A stretch of DNA of 64,000 nt from Bacteroidales bacterium MB20-C3-3 (lineage in GTDB: Bacteria; Bacteroidota; Bacteroidia; Bacteroidales; UBA932): positions 2,108,001 through 2,172,000 of the forward strand of contig CP141202.1 in assembly GCA_035609245.1 (NCBI GenBank), read 5' to 3'. Positions 16,447-25,201 of the stretch are shown piece by piece. The notes below the pieces were generated by a model, which did no database searches, was not told the DNA's origin, and saw only the letters and a program-made list of their open reading frames with translations. Within the stretch, counting starts at the first letter, position 1, and each line of letters begins with the position of its first letter. Position numbers and translations under genes: made by a program.

Positions 16447-17262
16447 TCAACTGTTGAGAGTCTCCTCTCTCTCCTTTACTGATGAACCACATTTGCTACA
16501 GTAGTTGTGGTTCTGTTCAAGCACATTCCCGCAATTTTCACAAAGTCTCTTCTTAGTCTCGCTCCGGGACATCTCTACTGTCAATATTCCGGTAGGTACA
16601 GCAATTATGGAATAACCCATAAGCATTATAAGTGAAGATATTATCTTCCCAACAACAGTCACCGGAACAATATCCCCGTATCCTACAGTAGTAATTGTGA
16701 TTATTGCCCAGTATATACTTTGGGGTATACTGGTAAAGCCATTATTTCCCCCCTCAACAACATACATAATTGATCCAAGAACAATTACAAGGGCTAAAAT
16801 TACAGAAAGGAATATACTGATTTTAAAAAAACTAGTCTTAAGGGCCCTTATCAGGTAGAGGGCCTCTGAGTAGAATTTCATTAATCTTAAAACCCTGAAA
16901 ATCCTGAGGAGTCTTAGGACGCGAACAACCAGAAGATACTGGTAACCAAAGAATATAAGGCTGGTATATGTAGGCAAAATAGCAATTATGTCTACTATTC
17001 CCCAGAAGCTAAAGATGTACTTGTATGGTTTGGGTGAAATATAAATCCTCAAAATATATTCTGCTGTAAAAAGAATTGTAAAAAGCCACTCCAGAATATA
17101 AAATATTAGGTTAAGTGCAGGATGGAGATCCGGGAGGCTGTCCAAGATGGCTATGGTAATACTTGCAATTATTGTCCAAATAAGGGCTATGTCAAATCTT
17201 CTTCCCCTTTTTGTATCACTATGGAATATTACTCTGAATAAATCTACCTTGTTAATTTCCAT
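16447..17262 (-). CDS. Voltage-gated-type potassium channel with C-terminal zinc ribbon
   Basis: 271 residues. Six membrane segments are visible: S4 is the Arg-rich helix RVLRLLRIFRVLRLM (about 112-127) and the selectivity filter is TTVGYGD (about 193-199). After the pore the short cytoplasmic tail ends in a zinc ribbon with Cys241, Cys244, Cys255 and Cys258 (CENCG...CSKCG). The ion-transport part is standard for bacterial Kv-like channels. The zinc ribbon takes the place of the usual RCK or cyclic-nucleotide domain and may sense or assemble. It follows the antiporter gene by 28 bases on the same strand. Confidence 0.88.
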   Translation of the reverse strand: MEINKVDLFRVIFHSDTKRGRRFDIALIWTIIASITIAILDSLPDLHPALNLIFYILEWLFTILFTAEYILRIYISPKPYKYIFSFWGIVDIIAILPTYTSLIFFGYQYLLVVRVLRLLRIFRVLRLMKFYSEALYLIRALKTSFFKISIFLSVILALVIVLGSIMYVVEGGNNGFTSIPQSIYWAIITITTVGYGDIVPVTVVGKIISSLIMLMGYSIIAVPTGILTVEMSRSETKKRLCENCGNVLEQNHNYCSKCGSSVKEREETLNS

Positions 17263-17290
17263 TATGTTTGATTGTTATTCAATAGGTTCT

Positions 17291-18466
17291 TCAAGTATCT
17301 GAGTTCACTTTTTTAACGGTTGCTGTCCCCAGAATCATAAGGGCTGAGGAAATCACTATTATCTGAAGTATTAAATTTTCAGTAATGAATGGGATTTTAT
17401 TGGCAGTGGTAATTGACATAAAAAGAAGAATTGTTATTAATCCTCTTGGGACAATAAAAAGAAGAGGGAATAATTTGTTGCCGGTAATTTTTAATTGAAA
17501 AGCTCTGATGGTAAGAATTATGAAAACTATAAAGAATGCAAGTTTCAGAGTCCCGGGATCAAGAATCTCTGAAGTCTCTATCATAAACCCAAATACCAGA
17601 AAAAAGAGGGATCTTATCAGAAAGGTAGCCTCTGCATTTATCTCTTTGAATCTTGTTACCTCCTTCTCTATTGAGCCAAAGAAAAATTTTGATATCAGCG
17701 GTAATTTAGTTAGTCTCTGAAGGTTGGCTATTGTAAGGCCAAAAATCAGAATAAATATTAGCGCAGGAAGATGATAAAGTTCTGCAAGCGAATAAATAAG
17801 CATTATAAGTAGAATGATGGGGATAAATTTTATTTGATGCCTCATTCTTCCCAACAGGTATGATAAACCGGCAGAAGCAGCAACAGAGATGAATATCATA
17901 AAGATTATCTGTGCAATAAAAAAGGTTACTGATCCAATAGAGAAGGAGCTGCTGTAGGCCAGATATGAAAATATTACTACGCCTAATATGTCTGAAAAAC
18001 TTGTGTCATAAACTACAAACTCCCTGTTCTCTCTGCACATAGATCGTGTACTCGGAATTGCTATGGCACTGCTGATTATGCTGAACGGGACAGCGTAAAG
18101 CAATGCGCTCCTGAAATCTGCAGCACCAAGTTTCATAAATAGAAAAGAGAGTAGCACAGAAAGAAAAATTACTGAAAAGAGAGACCCAATCAACGGTTGT
18201 GCGATTGATCTTAATTTGCCTTTTTCAATTTCAAGTTCAAGTGTCCCATCCAGGACTATGAGTATAAGTCCTATTGTTCCTAACAGGGGCAATGAAAAAG
18301 ATATATCCGGAATTGAAATTTTGAATATATGTGATATCTCCTTGAGAAGCCACCCCAGAACGAGCAAAAGAATTACTGACGGAATCTTTGTTCTGGATGA
18401 TGTTACATCAAAAAGATACGCGATTAACAGAAGAACGCAGAATGTTATGATAATTGCGGAGGTCAT
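17291..18466 (-). CDS. Cation:proton antiporter, CPA family membrane domain
   Basis: About 391 residues, almost wholly hydrophobic with 11-12 membrane segments. It has the Na+/H+ exchanger fold pattern with PSVILLLVLGWLLKE near the N-terminus and IISSAIAIPSTRS in the core, but no RCK/TrkA tail. It would exchange Na+ or K+ for protons. The frame is open to 18550, but the ATG at 18466-18464 shares a base with the stop of the upstream TspO-like gene (TAATG), a coupling junction that fixes the start. Confidence 0.82.
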   Translation of the reverse strand: MTSAIIITFCVLLLIAYLFDVTSSRTKIPSVILLLVLGWLLKEISHIFKISIPDISFSLPLLGTIGLILIVLDGTLELEIEKGKLRSIAQPLIGSLFSVIFLSVLLSFLFMKLGAADFRSALLYAVPFSIISSAIAIPSTRSMCRENREFVVYDTSFSDILGVVIFSYLAYSSSFSIGSVTFFIAQIIFMIFISVAASAGLSYLLGRMRHQIKFIPIILLIMLIYSLAELYHLPALIFILIFGLTIANLQRLTKLPLISKFFFGSIEKEVTRFKEINAEATFLIRSLFFLVFGFMIETSEILDPGTLKLAFFIVFIILTIRAFQLKITGNKLFPLLFIVPRGLITILLFMSITTANKIPFITENLILQIIVISSALMILGTATVKKVNSDT

Positions 18467-19254
18467 TATTCGTTCTGGTTTTGCTTCTCCGGAACTCTTC
18501 TTACAAGGATATAAATTATATATGCTGCCTGAATAGCAATTGAAGCCCATGCTGTTGCTATTATTTCAGGATATATTGGATCAGATGCCTCTCGTTTGAT
18601 GATTATTCCGTAGAAGGCCCAAATTACTACAAAGGCATAGAAGATATCAGATCTTTTGTACATCATTGATGCTGACAGGAAGGTCCCGATTCCAAGCATA
18701 ATAATTGTCCATGTGCTTTCAGAGAGACCAAAGCCGCTCCAGTTCCATTGTACAAGAAGAGCGGTAATATTTGCAATAGTTGCAACAGAGATCCAACCAA
18801 GATATACACTAAAAGGGAGTTTTATAGCAAATCGGGACCAGAAATCTTGGATTCTCTCTCTTTCCATTCTTTTAACTATGTATATAAGAGTAAGCAGCAG
18901 CAGCAACATTATTATTACTGAAAGGAGGACCAGCCTGTAGTGCCAGGCAATAATCCACAATGAATTAAAAACACAAGTTAGGGCAAACGCCCAGCTTGCA
19001 AGTGGTGAGAGCAGATATTTTGATGCTTTCTTATTTAAAGATGCTGTTACCTGAGTAATGATAAATATCAGGAGAAGCAGATAGATAATACCCCATATTG
19101 AAAAAGTAACACCGGCCGGTACAAATAGATTTGGATAGAGATCTGAGAGTTCTCCGGTTGTAAACCCGTTGATTGGTAGCGCATTTGCCAGCCCGTTTAT
19201 TGCAATCATTGCAGTAAAGAGCAAAATGTTCATTATTGTAGTGACAGTTTTCAT
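18466..19254 (-). CDS. TspO/MBR-like tryptophan-rich membrane protein
   Basis: 262 residues with about seven to eight membrane segments and many Trp residues (FSIWGIIYLLLL, SLWIIAWHYRLV, WNWSGFGLSESTWTIIMLGIG). This matches the long TspO-related family of Bacteroidota; classical TspO has about 160 residues and five helices. TspO relatives bind porphyrins and are linked to stress sensing, but function in this long branch is not known. It is joined to the antiporter gene by a TAATG junction. Confidence 0.62.
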   Translation of the reverse strand: MKTVTTIMNILLFTAMIAINGLANALPINGFTTGELSDLYPNLFVPAGVTFSIWGIIYLLLLIFIITQVTASLNKKASKYLLSPLASWAFALTCVFNSLWIIAWHYRLVLLSVIIMLLLLLTLIYIVKRMERERIQDFWSRFAIKLPFSVYLGWISVATIANITALLVQWNWSGFGLSESTWTIIMLGIGTFLSASMMYKRSDIFYAFVVIWAFYGIIIKREASDPIYPEIIATAWASIAIQAAYIIYILVRRVPEKQNQNE

Positions 19255-19328
19255 AGTCCAGATATTTATTTAAACGGAAAGTTATAACTTATTCCTGCAG
19301 AAACATAATACATTTGGTTGTTTAATCA

Positions 19329-20093
19329 TTATAACAGAGGGTTAAGAATTATATCATCAAGATTAAGTGTTATGTATGTAAAGTCCCCATCGGGCCTTTC
19401 ATAAATTGCCTCCGCCCTCTTTGGGAGTGTTAGCCCGTGAAATGTTCCGTACTCGCTGACAGGAGTTCTCCAGGGAAGGAGTCTGTAACTTTTTCCGCCG
19501 ATTAATTCATATCTATCTTCGCTTCTGAAGTCAATTAGCCTGCCATCTTTATGAAAAGTGAGCTTTGCAGAAATAGTTGAGGGGCCTTTAAACCTGGCCA
19601 TTACATTATAATCGTCTATAATATCCCACTCAATATTGGGGTCAGTCAATGTACAAGGGGCAAGCATACACATATCATTAAAAAATGTAACAGTTTCGCT
19701 CTGATCCATCTCTGTGCCCTCCGTGTCAATTAAAGAAAATAAACCAAGAAGTTTTATTTTCATTGTTGCTTTGCCATTTTTTAATGAGTGGAGTCCATAT
19801 GCAGGTATGCCTGACTTTATTGCTTTTATGTAGAAGAAACGCTCATATAAATCTGTAAAGTTGTATTGTTCAGATTTAAATTTCATCCATGGTTCGTCAG
19901 GATTCCCGCGAATTTTGCCACTTGTCTTCATGAAAAAGTGACTTGCAACTGGACGGCCAACTGCTCCGGTAAAGTTTATATATTTTGCCACAACAGGTGG
20001 AATCTGTTTCAAATCAGACTCTTTTAAAATTTCATTTGGTCTTTGGATTCTGTTTAATCCTTCCAATACTGATTTATTGTATTGCTTTTTCAC
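19329..20093 (-). CDS. Uncharacterised protein resembling the DUF6544 family
   Basis: 254 residues, no signal peptide and no membrane segment. The N-terminal part LKQIPPVVAKYINFTGAVGRPVASHF followed by KTSGKIRGNPDEPWMKFKSEQYNF, and the C-terminal WRTPVSEYGTFHGLTLPKRAEAIYE, match a family of proteins found next to membrane genes and annotated only as DUF6544. The second half has a lipocalin or LolA-like beta character (ISAKLTFHKDGRLIDFRSEDRY). The start codon is GTG at 20093-20091. It lies 20 bases downstream of the MscS gene. No function is assigned. Confidence 0.6.
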   Translation of the reverse strand: MKKQYNKSVLEGLNRIQRPNEILKESDLKQIPPVVAKYINFTGAVGRPVASHFFMKTSGKIRGNPDEPWMKFKSEQYNFTDLYERFFYIKAIKSGIPAYGLHSLKNGKATMKIKLLGLFSLIDTEGTEMDQSETVTFFNDMCMLAPCTLTDPNIEWDIIDDYNVMARFKGPSTISAKLTFHKDGRLIDFRSEDRYELIGGKSYRLLPWRTPVSEYGTFHGLTLPKRAEAIYERPDGDFTYITLNLDDIILNPLL

Positions 20094-20113
20094 ACCTGAG
20101 ATTTTTGAACAAT

Positions 20114-20968
20114 TTATTTTTGCTGATGAATTACAATCTGAGGGAATGGTATATCAATACCCTCTTTGTCAAAAGCTGTTTTTAACCTTTTTCGCAGCTC
20201 CCCTGAAACAGCCCACTGCATACTAGGTTTAGTATCTCCAAGTATTTTAAGGTCCACTGAAGAATCTGAAAGACTATCAAGTCTTAAAAATCTTGGTGCA
20301 GATATTATATGCTCTTTCCATTCCAGTTCATTTGCCATCTCTTCACCAACTTTATTAATAATCTCGATAGCTTTATCAATGCTAGAACTATAGGAGATTC
20401 CAATATTAATATTAACTCGAGAGAAAAACTTTGACATATTTGAGACAATTGTAATTTCCCCATTTGGTATATGATGTACTGTGCCATCCAGGTCTCTTAA
20501 TGTGGTCATCCTTAGGGTTATGTCTTCAACTGTGCCCGCTTTGTCGTTAATACTCACCACATCTCCAACCCTGAATTGGTTTTCAATAATTATAAAGAGT
20601 CCTGTAATTATATCTCTGATCAAATACTGTCCTCCAAATCCAATTGCGATACCGGCTATCCCGGCTCCGGCCAAAATTGGGGCTATCTTAATTCCAATTT
20701 CAGACATAATCATAAGTACAGCAATGAAAATCAGTAATACTCTAATGATGCCTTTAAAGATTCTTACCAGAGTATCCTCTCTTTTTTTCTCAGCTTCTGG
20801 TGAAACCTGACTATTTGAGGTCACCGCAATTCTAACACTTCTGCTAATTATTCTCCCTAATACTTTATTAAGAAAAAACGCACCCACAGCAACAATCAAT
20901 ATGTTTATGCCATGTGATAAGAGCCAGGGTAAAAAGTTTTCAAGCCACTTAGTTATCTGTTCACTCAT
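20114..20968 (-). CDS. Small-conductance mechanosensitive channel, MscS family
   Basis: 284 residues, the size of E. coli MscS. Three N-terminal membrane segments end with the pore helix region ILAGAGIAGIAIGFGGQYLIRDIITGLFIIIENQFRVGDVV (about 90-130), the most conserved part of the family. A beta domain and alpha/beta vestibule follow. It opens under membrane tension to release solutes during hypo-osmotic shock. Its ATG shares a base with the stop of the DUF4139 gene (TAATG). Confidence 0.92.
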   Translation of the reverse strand: MSEQITKWLENFLPWLLSHGINILIVAVGAFFLNKVLGRIISRSVRIAVTSNSQVSPEAEKKREDTLVRIFKGIIRVLLIFIAVLMIMSEIGIKIAPILAGAGIAGIAIGFGGQYLIRDIITGLFIIIENQFRVGDVVSINDKAGTVEDITLRMTTLRDLDGTVHHIPNGEITIVSNMSKFFSRVNINIGISYSSSIDKAIEIINKVGEEMANELEWKEHIISAPRFLRLDSLSDSSVDLKILGDTKPSMQWAVSGELRKRLKTAFDKEGIDIPFPQIVIHQQK

Positions 20969-22569
20969 TATTTAACTATTGTTTTGTTTTTTGGATATTT
21001 AATTATGTAATTCAAATCTATCTGTTTGTTTGCTGCAGGCAGAAGAGAGAATCTCCATCGAATCTCTCCGGTAAGAGGGTCAAGATTTCCTCCGGATATA
21101 TTTTGCGCATTCACCTCTATCTCTTCGTTTGATGAGAGCGGAAGCTGATCTTTAATTTCAATATCAATTGCTACATTCTTATTGTTCCTTACAACAATTT
21201 TCCAGCCTGATTCATCCTCTCTTTTGGTCCCGATAAATCTCTTTGATGTAAAGTCAGTTGTCTGTTCTCTTATAACAGAGATGCCGGGATCTCTTCCAAA
21301 TGACAACTCCAGGGTATCTGAATAGTTCTCTGTGTCAATAAATGTAGTTCCCACAAATCTGCCTTCAAAAAATATACTTGCCTCACCACTTAACAGAGTG
21401 TATTTTTCACGATCTGGAATTCTTGCAACCAGGAATGCATCTTTGTCAAGTTTGGGAACAGCATAGTAGTTGTAAATTGCAGGCATCTCATAGCTGCCAA
21501 GGTCTACAGTGTAACTCTCCCCATCTGAGTTGATTGTATATTTGTTAACCGCTTCAAACTCAATTGATGTTTGTTTTTCATTTATAACAGAATGGGAGTA
21601 TGCAACAGGAGGAGCAACCATCTCTTTTTTGGCTCCTGAGGCTACAATGACCTCTTCAAGCATTAAAGCGTCATTCATGCTTCTGAATTGAGGATACCTT
21701 ATGTAGTATGGTTCTAAGATAGGGAGCACGCCTGAAGATCTTGGATTTGATGAAGATAATCTAAGTGTTACATTCTCCCAGTTTTCTCCTGTTCTCTGAG
21801 ATACAATAGCTTTATAGTTAAGCTTTACAGGTTTGTCTGTGCTTTCAGAACGGATATCATATACCGGTCTCCAGCTTGCGTTCTCGGTCAGATATGATAG
21901 TTTTAACTTATATAAAGCTGATTTTGGTGAACTAACCTTTACAATAATTTCTCCTGCTGCCTTGATCTCTCCGCTTTTCATTATACCAATTTGTCTCTGT
22001 ATTGAGTCTTTAATGCTGATCAATTCATTAAGGGCCTTTGTTTTTAATAGCTCCTTCTGTTTAAGAGAGGCTATCTTGCCACTGTAAAACTCAGATAGCT
22101 GCTGAAGAGAGGTTATGGTTAATGAGGAATTTCCACCTGAGATCTGTCTGTTTGCCCTTAGAAAATCCAGGTCTTCATTTATAACAGAGATAGATGTTTT
22201 CTCTGCTGTAATTTTTTCTTCAGTTTCTGAGAGTCTTTTCTCAAGTCTCATCAAATCTTCACTACTCTCTGACCCTGTGAGGAAATTGTCTCTAAGGCTC
22301 ACGGAGAGAATTGTGAGATTGTTATCTGCTATAAATTGGATACTGTTTTTAACAATATTTCCTGATAGTTTTGAGAACTTTAGTGTGGTTACTCCCTTTG
22401 ATATTTCAGCACTTGACTCTCTGGTAATTTCAGAGCTGTTGCTGAATAGAGTAATTTCGGTAATCTTTGAATTTACAGATTTTGTGACACCCATTTCTGT
22501 CTGTGAAAAAATATCTGCAGAGAGAAACATAGTGGTCATGGTAATGATTATAATTAGCTTCTTTTTCAT
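20968..22569 (-). CDS. DUF4139 (mucoidy-inhibitor A-like) secreted protein
   Basis: 533 residues with a signal peptide (about 1-22). Residues 35-200 hold a DUF4140-like N-terminal domain with a coiled coil (about 95-150) and the rest is DUF4139, including the strings YRLTENASWRPVYDIRSES-like (LSYLTENASWRPVYDIR) and RTGENWENVTLRLSSSNP. The family includes Streptomyces/Aspergillus MuiA-like proteins; its biochemical role is unknown. It lies between marC and mscS, 19 bases after marC. Confidence 0.82.
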   Translation of the reverse strand: MKKKLIIIITMTTMFLSADIFSQTEMGVTKSVNSKITEITLFSNSSEITRESSAEISKGVTTLKFSKLSGNIVKNSIQFIADNNLTILSVSLRDNFLTGSESSEDLMRLEKRLSETEEKITAEKTSISVINEDLDFLRANRQISGGNSSLTITSLQQLSEFYSGKIASLKQKELLKTKALNELISIKDSIQRQIGIMKSGEIKAAGEIIVKVSSPKSALYKLKLSYLTENASWRPVYDIRSESTDKPVKLNYKAIVSQRTGENWENVTLRLSSSNPRSSGVLPILEPYYIRYPQFRSMNDALMLEEVIVASGAKKEMVAPPVAYSHSVINEKQTSIEFEAVNKYTINSDGESYTVDLGSYEMPAIYNYYAVPKLDKDAFLVARIPDREKYTLLSGEASIFFEGRFVGTTFIDTENYSDTLELSFGRDPGISVIREQTTDFTSKRFIGTKREDESGWKIVVRNNKNVAIDIEIKDQLPLSSNEEIEVNAQNISGGNLDPLTGEIRWRFSLLPAANKQIDLNYIIKYPKNKTIVK

Positions 22570-22588
22570 TTTTTGATTTGTTAATTTG

Positions 22589-23191
22589 TTAACCTATAAA
22601 TCCTCTGAGACCATTGAGGACCATTTGAATCCCAATGGTTGCAACAATAAGGCCAAATATCCTGACAAGCGGATTTAAGAGATTGAACCTTTCAAGAAAT
22701 CTCCCGATTTGTGCAGCGTATATCATAAAGATCAGGTTTATTCCTAAAGAGAGGACAATAGCTATTATTGTTGAGATGTGACCATAATCTGCGGGGAAAG
22801 TTACTGCTGCTGTGATGGTAGCGGGACCTGCTATCATAGGAAGTGCAATTGGAACTGCGGATATCTCTCTAAGACTAAGTTGTTTTTCAATATTTATAAA
22901 TGTCCCTTTTTGTAGTCCGTTCAGTCCATTATAAAAAAGAACGACGCCACAAGTTACCTGGAATGCGTAAATCTCAATTCTGAAAACATCATGGAGAATT
23001 GCCTGGCCTGAAAAGAGAAAAATTAAAAGGATTAAAAGAGCAGTGATGGTTGCTTTTACAGATATAAATCTTGTGGATTTGATATCAAACTGTTTTTGCA
23101 GAGATGTAACTACAAATACCTTTTGAAAAGGATTTACAAGAGCTATCATTGCAATAAAACAGTTGATTATTAAGTTGAAAGAGAGATCCAT
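22589..23191 (-). CDS. MarC/UPF0056 family membrane protein
   Basis: 200 residues, six membrane segments. The pattern ALVNPFQKVFVV near the N-terminus, FYNGLNGLQKG in the middle and PLVRIFGLIVATIGIQMVLNGLRGF at the end is diagnostic for MarC. Members were once linked to multiple antibiotic resistance but the role is unresolved. It is the first gene of the minus-strand run marC-DUF4139-mscS and is divergent from the glutamate operon. Confidence 0.9.
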   Translation of the reverse strand: MDLSFNLIINCFIAMIALVNPFQKVFVVTSLQKQFDIKSTRFISVKATITALLILLIFLFSGQAILHDVFRIEIYAFQVTCGVVLFYNGLNGLQKGTFINIEKQLSLREISAVPIALPMIAGPATITAAVTFPADYGHISTIIAIVLSLGINLIFMIYAAQIGRFLERFNLLNPLVRIFGLIVATIGIQMVLNGLRGFIG

Positions 23192-23391
23192 TTTTTTTAG
23201 TGAAATTTATTTTGTTATTACCTCTAAATTAGTCATTTTTCTCTACTCATATGTTGTTTAGAAATTTCTATAAAAATATTTTTAAAAAAATAATATAAGG
23301 CACATAATTTGCATAGTAGATGCAATACTTTTTCTTTCACATTGTAAGCAAAAAGTAATAAATTATAACTTATTATTACTCAAAAGGTGCT
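23192..23391. other. AT-rich divergent intergenic region between marC and glmS
   Basis: 200 bases that must hold promoters for both the marC run and the nine-gene glutamate operon. No exact TAnnTTTG was found on either strand (closest: ATAATTTG at 23304-23311). No cobalamin riboswitch was recognised, although the operon's first enzyme needs coenzyme B12. The one clear structure is the dyad at 23309-23325. Confidence 0.6.
23309..23325. promoter_or_regulatory. Operator-like dyad TTGCAT-N5-ATGCAA upstream of glmS
   Basis: A perfect 6-bp inverted repeat with a 5-base spacer, centred about 75 bases before the glmS ATG in an otherwise featureless AT-rich region. The size and symmetry fit a binding site for a dimeric regulator, but no cognate regulator is encoded nearby. 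Confidence 0.35.
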
Positions 23392-23799
23392 ATGAATAAA
23401 AAAACTATTGTAACCGGGGTTATTGGAGCGGATGTTCACGCAGTGGGCAATAAAATTCTTGCCTTTGCACTTGAGCAGGCCGGATATAATGTTGTAAACC
23501 TGGGTGTGATGGTATCTCAGGAGGAGTACATTGAGGCTGCTCTTGAAACAAATGCTGACGCAATTCTTGTTTCATCTCTATACGGACACGGAGAGATAGA
23601 CTGTAATGGTTTAAGGGAGAAGTGCAATGAGGCAGGCCTTAAAAACATCCCTTTACTGGCAGGCGGAAACCTTGTTGTTGGGAAACAGGATTTTGCAGAG
23701 GTAGAGAAGAGGTTTATGGAGATGGGATTCACAAAGGTGTATCCTCCGGGAACTCAGCCGGAAACAACACTTGAAGATTTAAAATTAATGCTGGGATAG
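23392..23799 (+). CDS. glmS: Glutamate mutase, B12-binding sigma subunit
   Basis: 135 residues, the standard size. The cobalamin-binding signature DxHxxG is present as DVHAVG with Asp14 and His16; the His is the lower axial cobalt ligand. The fold is Rossmann-like, with the GGN(L) segment ([10 protein letters not shown]) near residue 90. With GlmE it forms the coenzyme-B12 enzyme that rearranges L-glutamate to (2S,3S)-3-methylaspartate. It is the first gene of a nine-gene operon with spacings of 1-28 bases. Confidence 0.97.
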   Translation: MNKKTIVTGVIGADVHAVGNKILAFALEQAGYNVVNLGVMVSQEEYIEAALETNADAILVSSLYGHGEIDCNGLREKCNEAGLKNIPLLAGGNLVVGKQDFAEVEKRFMEMGFTKVYPPGTQPETTLEDLKLMLG

Positions 23800-23801
23800 A
23801 G

Positions 23802-25184
23802 ATGATCTACCTCACTGCAGATATTGGCAGCACATACACTAAACTAGTCGCGATTGACACATTGAGCGGCAGTATTATCGGAACGGCGTGCGCCTTCACT
23901 ACCATTGAAACCGATGTTAGGGAGGGTTTCTACGCCGCTCTTAATAAACTGGAGAGCTCTGCCGGTAAATTGGCATACGACCAGTTACTCTGCTGCAGCA
24001 GTGCTGCCGGTGGGTTAAAGATGGTTGCGCTTGGGCTTGTTCCGGAATTGACTGCAAAAGCAGCCAGATTAGCAGCATCCAGTGCCGGAGCCAAAGTTGT
24101 AAAAACATACTCATTTGAAATTTCCAAAGCCGAGCAGCTGGAAATTGAGAACATTTCTCCTGATCTTGTCTTGCTTTGCGGAGGAACAGATGGCGGGAAT
24201 AAAGAGGTTATAACTGCCAATGCCAAGAGGTTGTGTGACATTCAGGGTAATTTTGCAATTGTTATAGCCGGTAACAAAAGTGCCTCTCATGAATTACAGG
24301 AGATTTTTGAAAATTCCGGAAAGGAGTTTGTCATTACAGAGAATGTGATGCCGGAGTTCAATAAACTTAATATTGAACCTGCCAGAAAAAGGATAGAGGA
24401 GCTCTTTATAAGCAGAATTATTGATGCAAAAGGTCTCTCTTCCCTGCAAAAGATGTGCAGCCATGAGATTATACCCACACCGCTAGCTGTAATGAGGGCG
24501 TGTGAGCTTCTGAGCAAAGGTGCTGATGAAGAGTCCGGAATAGGAGATTTGCTGGCAGTTGATCTTGGAGGAGCAACAACAGATATATATTCTATGAGTG
24601 ATGGACATCCATCTCTGGATAACATGCTCTCCAAAGGGCTGCCCGAGCCATACGCAAAAAGGAGTGTTGAGGGAGACCTTGGCATGAGATACAGTTTAAG
24701 CTCACTTAAAGATGTTACTGATGTGAAGATTATCTCTGCTTATGCCGATGTTTCAAAAGAGGAGGCAGAGAGCTGGATATCCAGATGTTTGTCTAATCCG
24801 GATATAGTTGCAGAACCCGGCACACCTCAGCAGAGGGTGGAGGAGGCAGTTGCAAGAATTGCTGTGGAGGTAGCAACAGAGAGACATTCAGGGATTGTCG
24901 AGAGTGTTTATACCCCTCTTGGACAGATGTTTGCCCTTACCGGAAAGGATTTGTCTGAGGTGCCTGCTGTAATTGGAATAGGTGGAGCAATAATTAACAG
25001 TCAGAATCCTACCTCAATTCTTGAAGGTGCCAGGTATAACACCCAAAGATATATGTATGCAAAGCCAAGAAACCCCAGATACATGGTTGATGCTAAATAT
25101 ATATTTGCATCAATGGGGCTGCTGAGTAATGCAAATAAGTCCCTTGCCCTTAGAATAATAAAGAAAGAGTTAAAAAATATATAA
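23802..25184 (+). CDS. glmL: Glutamate mutase reactivating protein GlmL/MutL
   Basis: 460 residues of the ASKHA ATPase fold: phosphate-binding loops DIGSTYTKL (about 6-14) and DLGGATTDIYSM (about 254-265). It acts as a chaperone-like reactivase that exchanges damaged cobalamin in glutamate mutase. It sits two bases after glmS and before glmE, the order of glutamate mutase loci in clostridia. Frequently mis-annotated as DNA repair MutL, which it is not. Confidence 0.93.
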   Translation: MIYLTADIGSTYTKLVAIDTLSGSIIGTACAFTTIETDVREGFYAALNKLESSAGKLAYDQLLCCSSAAGGLKMVALGLVPELTAKAARLAASSAGAKVVKTYSFEISKAEQLEIENISPDLVLLCGGTDGGNKEVITANAKRLCDIQGNFAIVIAGNKSASHELQEIFENSGKEFVITENVMPEFNKLNIEPARKRIEELFISRIIDAKGLSSLQKMCSHEIIPTPLAVMRACELLSKGADEESGIGDLLAVDLGGATTDIYSMSDGHPSLDNMLSKGLPEPYAKRSVEGDLGMRYSLSSLKDVTDVKIISAYADVSKEEAESWISRCLSNPDIVAEPGTPQQRVEEAVARIAVEVATERHSGIVESVYTPLGQMFALTGKDLSEVPAVIGIGGAIINSQNPTSILEGARYNTQRYMYAKPRNPRYMVDAKYIFASMGLLSNANKSLALRIIKKELKNI

Positions 25185-25201
25185 TAAACAGAGTTTAAAA
25201 G

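Noticed and set aside
23192-23391. Possible cobalamin riboswitch before glmS
   Set aside because: Expected because of B12 use, but no B12-box or matching stem pattern was found in these 200 bases.
23802-25184. DNA mismatch repair MutL
   Set aside because: The name clash is frequent, but the ASKHA ATPase motifs and position show it is the glutamate mutase reactivase.
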